This document shows positions 20,030 to 27,822 of a DNA stretch of 37,084 bases, piece after piece. Numbering within the stretch: the stretch's first letter is position 1; each line of letters begins with the position of its first letter. Made by a program: the position numbers and the translations under genes. This stretch comes from Spirochaetaceae bacterium (GTDB taxonomy: Bacteria; Spirochaetota; Spirochaetia; DSM-27196; SLAA01): positions 1 to 37,084 of the forward strand of contig REEM01000092.1 of NCBI GenBank assembly GCA_007695055.1, read 5' to 3'. Below the pieces are notes generated by a model that was not told the DNA's origin, made no database searches, and saw nothing but the letters and a program-made list of their open reading frames with translations.

Positions 20030-20855
20030 CTTGAATCTCCTTCTCAGCCCTGGACACATCTGCAGCGCCAACGGAACTCGCGTCCCCACACGACTTGCCG
20101 CAACGAAAGCCAAGGTCATGCGCCTCAAGAGCAACTCTCCATTCCTCGGAGAGCTCGCAGTCGGTTATCATGAGATCAAAGTCCGACAGGTCAGCAATGT
20201 GGACAAAGGATGTGACGTCGAACTTTGTAGCGTCGGCCACCAAGATAGAGCTTTCGGCCTGGTGCATCATTTGCTTCCTGACCTCGGCCTCTCTTTCGTT
20301 TGCGTCGGTTACACCATGGGTGCGGTGCACACCGTCACAACAGATGAAGGCCTTGTCGGCAAAGTAGGTTGAAACAGCTTCTTCGGCCGCCTTTCCGACC
20401 GTGGTGAGGGAGCTTGGCCTCAGGGTGCCTCCGGTACAGATCACCTTCACACTACCTGCTGCGGCGAGAGCCTCGGCAACCTTGAGCGCGTTGGTAATAA
20501 CAATAAGGTTCTTTTTCTCGCACAAATGTTCTGCAATATGAATTGCGGTGGTACTTGCATCTAGAAAAACCGTATCGCCGTTGCGCACGCACTCCGCCGC
20601 AAGCGCCCCAATCATGTGTTTAGCCTCGACCTGCACATGACTGCGCAAAGCGACCGGAACTTCGCGGTGCATTCCGGCGTTTATGAATGCTCCCCCGTAG
20701 GTCTTAGACAGTAGGCCGTTACTTTCCATCTTGGTAAGGTCACGCCGAATCGTCTCTTCGCTCACTGCGAAACGCCGAGAGAGATCCGAGACGGTAACGC
20801 TCCCCGACTCCCGCAACAATTCTATAATGCTTTGCCTACGCTCTACCGCTAACAC
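20019..20855 (-). CDS. DeoR-family transcriptional regulator
   Basis: HTH 'RRQSIIELLRESGSVTVSDLSRRFAVSEETIRRDLTKMESNGLLSKTYGGA'; sugar-phosphate-sensing domain 'DTVFLDASTTAIHIAEHL'. Confidence 0.92.
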   Translation of the reverse strand: MLAVERRQSIIELLRESGSVTVSDLSRRFAVSEETIRRDLTKMESNGLLSKTYGGAFINAGMHREVPVALRSHVQVEAKHMIGALAAECVRNGDTVFLDASTTAIHIAEHLCEKKNLIVITNALKVAEALAAAGSVKVICTGGTLRPSSLTTVGKAAEEAVSTYFADKAFICCDGVHRTHGVTDANEREAEVRKQMMHQAESSILVADATKFDVTSFVHIADLSDFDLMITDCELSEEWRVALEAHDLGFRCGKSCGDASSVGAADVSRAEKEIQDAG

Positions 20856-20910
20856 AGAACATCTCCTTATCTAGCCGTACGGAAATATTCAGACGACCGT
20901 CAATCTACAC

Positions 20911-22119
20911 CTATTGCGTCACTGCAAACTTAAGCACTGTCTCTACCGCTTCATCAATGTTTTGATACTCTTCCCTACGCATGATAAACTCGCGCGCGGT
21001 ATCAAGCACCGATATCTGTGCCCGAGCACGAACCTCAGCATCTGGAATGGAACGAATATCCTCCACCTGAGCTAGCCCAACAATTCGGCGTGTCATTTTG
21101 CAACCAGCATAGCCAATCGAGTCAGCGAGCAGGCGTTTCATATAGTCTTCAAGGTACTCGGGATTCATCTCAAGCGGTGTCTTCACGTGCTCATGCCACA
21201 GCGAACGAAACTGCTCCTCAAAAACGTACCAGATCTCCCGGAAACTTCGGAGAAGGTACTCCCGGAAAACTTCACGTTCGTGTTTGTCCTTCTTATGCCA
21301 CAGCTGGGAGGCATGGTTTAGCACTAGATTCCCTATAATCGCGCCGACGTCAAAACCCATTGGGCCAAAGAAGCCAAACTCCGGATCAAAGGCCTTGGTC
21401 GACTCAGCTGTGACAAAAACGCTCCCGGTGTGAAGATCTCCGTGAATAAGGGCCTGCCCCTGCGTCATGAACTTCTCTTTGAGTTTTGCAACCTCTCGCT
21501 TGAGTGCTGCATCTTTCCAGTTCTCCTCTGCCCGCTCTCGAATCTCTGGATCAATCTTGTTGTTGGCCGCGTCAAAATACGGGTTGGAAAACACCAGATC
21601 CTCGGTGATTTTGCAGAGATCAGGATTAACGAAGCTCTTCTGTACCACCTTCTTCTTGAGAGGATCCATCCCAAGGTCGGAGGTGAAGAACAGGGAGCGC
21701 GCGAGAAACTCGCCAATGTGCTCGGCAAGCTTTGGGTATACCGTTCCCGCAATAAGGCCTTTACGAAGCACAATGTGGTCCGAAAGATCCTCCATTATAA
21801 TTGCGTACATCTCGCGGTCATAGCTGAAGATTTTTGGGGCCAGTCCCGGGCAGTTGCGGTCATGCAGCACTAGCATTTCGCTCTCAATGCGCGCACGGTC
21901 AAGCGGAGCCACAATGCTGTCGTCAATACGGGCGTGAGGCAAGGACTGCTTAATTATGACACTCGCGCCTGAGCCCTTGGTTTCGCTAACGCGAAAGACC
22001 ATGTTCAGATTCCCGTCGCCTATTTCTTTACACTCGAGCTGCGAATCGGCCGAGAAAACCTTCGTCTTGGCACGTGCAAACTCCAGTGCCGTCTTCTCAT
22101 TCAGGGTTGCATACTCCAT
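20911..22119 (-). CDS. mtnK: 5-methylthioribose kinase (MtnK) family sugar kinase
   Basis: 'LECKEIGDGNLNMVFRV', 'ALIHGDLHTGSVFVTAESTKAFDPEFGFFGPMGFDVGAIIGNLVLN', 'IGYAGCKMTRRIVGLAQVEDI'. Start MEYATLNEKT after AGGAGG. Confidence 0.9.
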   Translation of the reverse strand: MEYATLNEKTALEFARAKTKVFSADSQLECKEIGDGNLNMVFRVSETKGSGASVIIKQSLPHARIDDSIVAPLDRARIESEMLVLHDRNCPGLAPKIFSYDREMYAIIMEDLSDHIVLRKGLIAGTVYPKLAEHIGEFLARSLFFTSDLGMDPLKKKVVQKSFVNPDLCKITEDLVFSNPYFDAANNKIDPEIRERAEENWKDAALKREVAKLKEKFMTQGQALIHGDLHTGSVFVTAESTKAFDPEFGFFGPMGFDVGAIIGNLVLNHASQLWHKKDKHEREVFREYLLRSFREIWYVFEEQFRSLWHEHVKTPLEMNPEYLEDYMKRLLADSIGYAGCKMTRRIVGLAQVEDIRSIPDAEVRARAQISVLDTAREFIMRREEYQNIDEAVETVLKFAVTQ

Positions 22120-22232
22120 ACCAGCACCTCCTGTTGAATCTCTGATCACTACGAAGTAGTGAGTGGACACGACCTGCTCATGTTGTTCACGGTTGTACCG
22201 TCATACAAACGCTCAGAACCGCACGGAATCGT

Positions 22233-22336
22233 ACATAAAACCACCCCATAACCACCCACTCGTTTAGATTATCATGGCAAATTTCGGCAGTCAAACATTA
22301 TTGTTGCATTTGTGTCGTTTTATCGTGGTTTTATGT
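22233..22336 (-). promoter_or_regulatory. Putative mtnK promoter (TTGACT-N17-TAATCT) bracketed by a perfect 12-bp inverted repeat
   Basis: ACATAAAACCAC at 22233-22244 and GTGGTTTTATGT at 22325-22336; sigma70-like promoter on the minus strand between them. Confidence 0.6.
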
Positions 22337-22352
22337 GGTTTCCGTAGCGGCG

Positions 22353-23159
22353 TTATGAGCCCCGTACCCGGCGCACAATCTCAGCCACCAGTGCTTCGAA
22401 TTCGGATGTGCCCGGACTGAAGTCTCTGCTTACCGAGCGTTCGTTATTCATCTCACACTGTGGATTGGCCGCACCGGACGCAGAGCCAGACGGCCTGTAG
22501 CTACAAGCCTGGGCCTGAGTCTTGATTCCGTAGAACTCTCGCAGGCCCTGCAGGCGGTGAATGTCTTCGGAGGAGAACGGTTTGGCACCCCCAAGCGAAT
22601 GAGCGTAGATCAAGATCTCGGCGTTGTGCTCAAGCTTTTCCAGCTTCTTGAAGGCATCGGAGAGGGTCGCGCCCACCGTGACGCTCCCGTGGCGTGCCAA
22701 CATCACCGCATCACTGCGGGCAATGAGATCGCTCATTGAGTTCGGCAGGTCCTCGGTGCTTGGGGTTGCGTACGGTGCCACTGGCACATCGCCTAAGGTG
22801 AGCACCACCTCCGGCAGAATGCAGGTATCTAGACGCACCTCGGCAATGGTAAAGGCAATGGCTTTGGGAGGATGGGCGTGGATCACGGCCTTCACGTCCT
22901 CGCGTCGTTGGTAAGCCTCAAGATGAACCTTATACTCGGTGGAAGGACGCCTTGAATCGCCAATGGGGTTGCCTTGAAAATCAATGACGATGGGTGCCTC
23001 GACCGTCATGTCCTCTTTGCGTAAGCCGGATGGAGTAATGAGAACACGATCCTCGCTAAGCCGAATAGAGAGATTCCCGTCGGTTGCACACACAAGACCT
23101 TGCGCATGAACCTTGTGGCTATAGTAGACAATCTGCTTGCGTGCTTCAATTTCGTTCAT
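22353..23159 (-). CDS. Class II (fuculose/rhamnulose-1-phosphate-type) aldolase with C-terminal encapsulation-peptide-like helix
   Basis: 'GLVCATDGNLSIRLSEDRVLITPSGLRKEDM', 'VHLEAYQRREDVKAVIHAHPPKAIAF', 'LARHGSVTVGATLSDAFKKLEKLEHNAEI'; tail 'SEFEALVAEIVRRVRGS' after a low-complexity linker. Confidence 0.88.
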   Translation of the reverse strand: MNEIEARKQIVYYSHKVHAQGLVCATDGNLSIRLSEDRVLITPSGLRKEDMTVEAPIVIDFQGNPIGDSRRPSTEYKVHLEAYQRREDVKAVIHAHPPKAIAFTIAEVRLDTCILPEVVLTLGDVPVAPYATPSTEDLPNSMSDLIARSDAVMLARHGSVTVGATLSDAFKKLEKLEHNAEILIYAHSLGGAKPFSSEDIHRLQGLREFYGIKTQAQACSYRPSGSASGAANPQCEMNNERSVSRDFSPGTSEFEALVAEIVRRVRGS

Positions 23160-23170
23160 CTTTCACTCCG

Positions 23171-23470
23171 TCACGTAGCTATGCTGTTGTCATTCATCTT
23201 AGAGTTGAGCTCAACCGAGTCGATAATCCCAATAATCAACTCCTGCAGAGGCGGGTTTTTCACACCTAGTACCGCGGCTGCCGAGTTTCCTTCCTTTAAG
23301 ACAAGCACGTACTCACCAATACCAGCCTGCACGGTGTCCACTGCCAGGAGTTCAACCCCTGTAGGCGTGAGATCCGGCAAACAGACCTCAACAACCATAA
23401 GAGTACGCCCCTCATAGACCGGATGCTTTACGGTTGCGGTTACCGTTGCTCGAACGAGCCCTATCTTCAT
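23171..23470 (-). CDS. BMC-P (EutN/CcmL) pentameric shell vertex protein
   Basis: MKIGLVRATVTATVKHPVYEGRTLMVVEV...AVDTVQAGIGEYVLVLKEGNSAAAVL. Confidence 0.88.
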   Translation of the reverse strand: MKIGLVRATVTATVKHPVYEGRTLMVVEVCLPDLTPTGVELLAVDTVQAGIGEYVLVLKEGNSAAAVLGVKNPPLQELIIGIIDSVELNSKMNDNSIAT

Positions 23471-23805
23471 TGTGCAGCCCCTTCGGGCTGAACCACGCCG
23501 TCGGGCTGTGAGACACGATCGGGCGCAACGCGGTCAGGAATATCTCCATCCAGAAACTCTACAATACCCACAATTGTGGCATCCACCGGCACAAAGTTCC
23601 TGGGCAAGGCCAATGCGGCCTCTCTTCCGTCCACCATGTACACACGCTCGCCAACTCCGGCTTGGGTTCCGTCACAAGCGACAATTGCTTTGCCGGAAGG
23701 AGATCCGTCGGAGAAGATCGGTTGCACCCAGAGCAACTTGACACCCTCAAGGCCTTCATATTTCACAGTTGAAACCAGCGAGCCAATCACTCTTCCAAGA
23801 AACAC
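23467..23805 (-). CDS. BMC-P (EutN/CcmL) pentameric shell vertex protein with C-terminal extension
   Basis: MFLGRVIGSLVSTVKYEGLEGVKLLWVQP...ACDGTQAGVGERVYMVDGREAA; extra tail DIPDRVAPDRVSQPDGVVQPEGAAQ. Confidence 0.88.
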   Translation of the reverse strand: MFLGRVIGSLVSTVKYEGLEGVKLLWVQPIFSDGSPSGKAIVACDGTQAGVGERVYMVDGREAALALPRNFVPVDATIVGIVEFLDGDIPDRVAPDRVSQPDGVVQPEGAAQ

Positions 23806-23814
23806 AGGACTCCC

Positions 23815-24102
23815 CTACTTTCGGAAGACGGTCTCGTCGCCGATGGTGAACGAGTCGACAATTGCCATAATGACGGCATCTACCGGACGTTCCTTGGTTA
23901 TAGTGGTTTGACGAGCAGAGGAGCCCGCTGCGTACAACACAACCTCCCCCTCTCCAGCACCGACGGCGTCAACCGCAACGACGAAATCACCAAGGGGCTT
24001 CATGCGCTCGCTCAAACGCTCAAGGATGAGAAGCTTAGCCCCGGTAAGCGAGGCTTCTTTCTGAGTGGCCACCACGGTTCCAGCAACACGCGCGAGATTC
24101 AT
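23815..24102 (-). CDS. BMC-P (EutN/CcmL) pentameric shell vertex protein
   Basis: MNLARVAGTVVATQKEASLTGAKLLILE...AVDAVGAGEGEVVLYAAGSSARQT. Confidence 0.92.
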   Translation of the reverse strand: MNLARVAGTVVATQKEASLTGAKLLILERLSERMKPLGDFVVAVDAVGAGEGEVVLYAAGSSARQTTITKERPVDAVIMAIVDSFTIGDETVFRK

Positions 24103-24207
24103 CTTGGCACTCTCCGTATCTGGATTCTAGATGAGCATAGTGATATCGTCAACAAAATTCCACAGAATCCCACATCGATCTATAGGTAGCATTGACCTAA
24201 CACCAGT

Positions 24208-24555
24208 CTATACCTGGTGGCGATCAAGTACCTTGCTGATAACGGCTTCCAGATTGGCTGGCTTGCTCCCTAAATGGGTGACCACAACACGCGTCACAAT
24301 CTCTGCCAGTTCAGCTTTGTTGCTCGCCGCAGCTTGATTTCCTGACGCACCAGAGGGCACATTGGGCGGGCTTGGACTACTCTCACCGTCCAGGACTAAG
24401 CGCAGGCCCCGCTCGCGGGCGCGCTCACGCCCTACATCGGTGACGACGGTATCGCAATCTACTCGCATCTCGCTCTGTCCCTGTTCAAGGAGTTCGTCTA
24501 CATCACGTGCGGTGATAAATCGTTTCTTTCCCATGGTTTCCTCCCGGCTCTTCAC
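24208..24555 (-). CDS. EutQ N-terminal-domain-like protein lacking the cupin domain; amphipathic helices at C-terminus
   Basis: 'KKRFITARDVDELLEQGQSEMRVDCDTVVTDVGRERARERGLRLVLDG' resembles the EutQ/EutT N-terminal module; C-term 'AELAEIVTRVVVTHL...ANLEAVISKVLDRHQV'. Confidence 0.65.
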   Translation of the reverse strand: MKSREETMGKKRFITARDVDELLEQGQSEMRVDCDTVVTDVGRERARERGLRLVLDGESSPSPPNVPSGASGNQAAASNKAELAEIVTRVVVTHLGSKPANLEAVISKVLDRHQV

Positions 24556-24560
24556 CGACT

Positions 24561-25184
24561 CTACTTGGTGCCGTCGACTGCGTTGATCGCTGTCACTGCC
24601 GCATCACGTGCGGCAAGAATGTCGGCCTCGGTTCCGGCCATCCATAGTCTGCCGAATACGCCAACGCCGGTAATATGCATAAGGTTCACGTCTGCAGCCT
24701 TTTCGGCCTCGTTGGCGGCAAGGTTAATGTAGGCCGCTGGCTCACACTCAAGTACCAACATAGACTGCCCCGGCACCAACATCATTCCTCTGTTAAAGCG
24801 ATTCAGCAACTGAGACTGATAGGGACTCACGTTGGTAATAATCTGCATGGACGCAATTGACGGTTTCTTGCGCGCGGAGATATCGACTCCCAGTTCACGG
24901 AGCACGACATCGCCAGCCTCAATTACGTCCTCCTGCGACATTGAGTGCAGCTCGAACATTCCGTATTGACGTTCTACAATCTGGGCTCCGGGTCGGGCAC
25001 TGGTGGCTTTGACGGCAGCATCTACAACTCGAAAGACCCAGTTACCCGGAGCCATTTCAACATAGAGACTTGCCATACCCTCAATTGGGAGGTCGCCCTG
25101 GGTAATGCTCCCGACAAAGGCGGCGTACTGAGGCTGCATTCTATCCAGATAGCAGTAAGCGCGTAGTTGAAAGTCGTCGGTCAT
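24561..25184 (-). CDS. BMC-T (tandem BMC-domain) trimeric shell protein
   Basis: 'LRAYCYLDRMQPQYAAFVGSITQGDLPIEGMASLYVEMAPG' and second half 'VLECEPAAYINLAANEAEKAADVNLMHITGVGVFGRLWMAGTEADI'. Confidence 0.82.
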   Translation of the reverse strand: MTDDFQLRAYCYLDRMQPQYAAFVGSITQGDLPIEGMASLYVEMAPGNWVFRVVDAAVKATSARPGAQIVERQYGMFELHSMSQEDVIEAGDVVLRELGVDISARKKPSIASMQIITNVSPYQSQLLNRFNRGMMLVPGQSMLVLECEPAAYINLAANEAEKAADVNLMHITGVGVFGRLWMAGTEADILAARDAAVTAINAVDGTK

Positions 25185-25195
25185 AGTTATCTCCC

Positions 25196-26083
25196 CTATC
25201 TCCCTAGTGCGCCTACACCGGCGCGAACATCATTCATTGCTATTCCTATTGGCGTCACAAAAAGAGGATTTCCCGGCACTATGGTAGGAACCCCAGTAAC
25301 CGCCTCCACTACCTCCGCGATACCGGCAAAACTACTCGTACCGCCGACAAGGTACACACAATCAACTTCAAAGGACTTCAGATGGGCAGCAATAATTGTC
25401 CCCATCTTTTCCATCACTGGCCGCACTACCGGAAGCAACTCACGGTGACGTGCAGGGTCGGTCTTCATGGCCTCAGCCTCTTCAAAGGAAACCTTGTGTG
25501 CACCCGCCAAGACAAGACTCAGGTGCGTTCCTCCAGTCGGCTCATCGCCGGTGTACACCACTTTGCCATTTTGAATAACGGCTATCCCGGTTGTCCCGCC
25601 ACCTATGTCTACAACAGCGGCGTTCTCTACCTGCAAGAGGCTGTCAGCTGCACTTGGCTCGTCTATGAGCACGCTACACTCAAGGCCAGCCGACTCAATC
25701 ACATAGCGAACAGCCTTTACCTCACCTGGTGACACCCCGGGTGGGAAGGAACCGGCTGCGGACTCAAGTTCCACTCCAAGGCGGCGCTCCACGTTGAGCT
25801 TAATCTTCTTGACAAGGTCAACCGCGCCCACAAAGTCCACAACAACCCCGTCACGCACTACCTGCGCAAACCGGTACTCACCGGCGCATGGCATGCCTTC
25901 TTCGTCGACCACTACAACAACGGTGTAGGCGGTTCCAAGGTCAACTCCAACACGGAGAACCCCTGCTGGTTTACCGAGCTGAGTCTCGGCCGCGTCAGGG
26001 GGTTGTGCGCCCCCATTAACTCGGTCGCCACGAACTATGACCCGGTCGGCGGTCTGGAGTATTGCGTCAAGCCGTGCGTTCAT
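25196..26083 (-). CDS. eutJ: EutJ-like chaperone/actin-fold protein
   Basis: 'RVGVDLGTAYTVVVVVDEEGMPCAGEYRFAQVVRDGVVVDFVGA', 'AAVVDIGGGTTGIAVIQNGKVVYTGDEPTGGTHLSLVLAGA'. Confidence 0.9.
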   Translation of the reverse strand: MNARLDAILQTADRVIVRGDRVNGGAQPPDAAETQLGKPAGVLRVGVDLGTAYTVVVVVDEEGMPCAGEYRFAQVVRDGVVVDFVGAVDLVKKIKLNVERRLGVELESAAGSFPPGVSPGEVKAVRYVIESAGLECSVLIDEPSAADSLLQVENAAVVDIGGGTTGIAVIQNGKVVYTGDEPTGGTHLSLVLAGAHKVSFEEAEAMKTDPARHRELLPVVRPVMEKMGTIIAAHLKSFEVDCVYLVGGTSSFAGIAEVVEAVTGVPTIVPGNPLFVTPIGIAMNDVRAGVGALGR

Positions 26084-27339
26084 GAACGGCCTCCACGCTT
26101 GAGATCATCACGCGCCAGTAATAACTCAACCAAATAGACTGCACTGCTCAGCCGATTGAGCCCGGCGACAATCTCGGTGCCAATCTCCGCGTCAAGCGCC
26201 GTCACCTCTACCTCGCGTACTTGCGCACGCAGGTAGTTCAGCTCAAGCAGAAGAGCATGGTCATTCGCGTCCGGGGCAATATGCCCAATTCCCAGCATCT
26301 CTACCGGTTTGTGGGTAGCCTCGCGAAGCTGCGCCTCGTCCATTCCAGCAATCTGCAATGGAGCAGGAACACGGGCATGGTACTCTGCACTCATGAGCTC
26401 GCGGCAGTAGGCCGCCACGGTTGCAATTCTGTCGGCGGTGGCCTGGAAGCCACACACGCTGGCCAGCGCAGCACAACGCAGCGCGACTGCGTTTAAGGTA
26501 TCAAGACGCCCACGCAGGCGAATGCGCGGTGCGTTCTTTGGGGCAAAGGTCTCGGCATCGAGCTGGGTCATGTGTTCGGGCTTGCGGTCGGGAACCTGCC
26601 CACAGGTAATGCAGTGCGGCCGCGGGCCGTCCATCTTTACCGGAAACTCCGCCGCCCGGTCCCAGTTCACCGGTTTCGACGGTGTGGCAGTCGCGGTCGG
26701 TGCGCCCTGGGAGATCTGGGCGCCCTGAGCACTCGGCGCAGCGGGCTCGCCTTCGCCTGAGGAAGCCCAGTTTGCGGGGTAGGTTACGTAAAAGAACTTA
26801 GCCCAGTTGGGAGTCCCAAAGGTAATTGAGGAACCCTTGGGAATGAAGAGCACATCTCCCGGTCGTCCAATAACCGGCCCGTCCTTGGTGCCAATGTGGA
26901 GTTCTCCCTCAAGCACGTACTGTACCTCGTCGTAGTTCAGGGTCCAAGGAAAACTGCCCTGCCGCAGACTAAGAAAGCCTGCCGCAACCGGAGAGTTATC
27001 GTCGGAGGTCACCACATCTACGCCACGTACATCCATTTCCGGTCGGCCAATGTCAAACTCAAAGGGAGGCATGGATAGTCCACGCGTGTCAATGCAACGA
27101 ATCAAGTCCCGTGCAACCAGCCTCCCTGGCGCCTGCGCAGCGCTACCCGGACTCGGTGCGTCCACCGCCGTAGCTGGCGGAGCCGCAGCTACGCGCTCAA
27201 TACGCATACCCAGCTCGCGCGCGGTATCCTGCGCGAGTGGCGTAATGAGATCATCAGGGCGCAGGTGGAGAACACCTACACCCTGGCTAGCGAGTTTGCG
27301 CACCTCAGCTTCGGTGTACAGGTTCTTACTTGGTTGCAT
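26080..27339 (-). CDS. Fusion: EutT/EutQ-type N-module + EutQ cupin + EutT-like cobalamin adenosyltransferase
   Basis: N-module 'LYTEAEVRKLASQGVGVLHLRPDDLITPLAQDTARELGMRI'; cupin 'SFPWTLNYDEVQYVLEGELHIGTKDGPVIGRPGDVLFIPKGSSITFGT'; EutT 'HCITCGQVPDRKPEHMTQLDAETFAPKNAPRIRLRGRLDTLNA...LRAQVREVEVTA...LNRLSSAVYLVELL'. Confidence 0.85.
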   Translation of the reverse strand: MQPSKNLYTEAEVRKLASQGVGVLHLRPDDLITPLAQDTARELGMRIERVAAAPPATAVDAPSPGSAAQAPGRLVARDLIRCIDTRGLSMPPFEFDIGRPEMDVRGVDVVTSDDNSPVAAGFLSLRQGSFPWTLNYDEVQYVLEGELHIGTKDGPVIGRPGDVLFIPKGSSITFGTPNWAKFFYVTYPANWASSGEGEPAAPSAQGAQISQGAPTATATPSKPVNWDRAAEFPVKMDGPRPHCITCGQVPDRKPEHMTQLDAETFAPKNAPRIRLRGRLDTLNAVALRCAALASVCGFQATADRIATVAAYCRELMSAEYHARVPAPLQIAGMDEAQLREATHKPVEMLGIGHIAPDANDHALLLELNYLRAQVREVEVTALDAEIGTEIVAGLNRLSSAVYLVELLLARDDLKRGGRS

Positions 27340-27348
27340 ACTACTTCA

Positions 27349-27810
27349 TCACTTCGGGAGTATTGCCTCTACATCACCATGGGGCCGTGGAATAACGTGG
27401 ACACTGACCAGGTCGCCAACGCGTTGTGCTGCGGCAGCACCGGCATCGGTAGCGGCCTTCACCGCACCAACATCACCACGTACCATAACAGTAACGAAGC
27501 CACCACCAATCTGCTCTTTGCCGATCAGTTTCACGTTAGCTGCCTTGACCATTGCGTCTGCAGCTTCAATTGCGCCTACCAGTCCCTTGGTTTCGACCAT
27601 ACCCAATGCAATTAATTGAACATCCGCCATCGTTGTCTCCTTTGCAGTGCCCTGCTTCTTACCGGTAGGCGAAGCGCCGTCCGGGGTTTGTTTCTTTTTG
27701 GACGCGCCGCTTTTGGGCTCGTCACTTGTTGTCGCCTGTGGTTCTTGCGCCCCCTGCGGCGCTCCCTGTGGTTCCTGGGGATCCTGTGGATCTTGTGGTT
27801 CGTCAGCCAT
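27349..27810 (-). CDS. BMC-H hexameric shell protein with ~60-aa low-complexity N-terminal extension; strong internal start at 27630
   Basis: BMC-H core '[64 protein letters not shown]'; extension rich in D/E-P-Q then K; SD motifs before both ATGs. Confidence 0.92.
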   Translation of the reverse strand: MADEPQDPQDPQEPQGAPQGAQEPQATTSDEPKSGASKKKQTPDGASPTGKKQGTAKETTMADVQLIALGMVETKGLVGAIEAADAMVKAANVKLIGKEQIGGGFVTVMVRGDVGAVKAATDAGAAAAQRVGDLVSVHVIPRPHGDVEAILPK

Positions 27811-27822
27811 GACTTACTCTCC

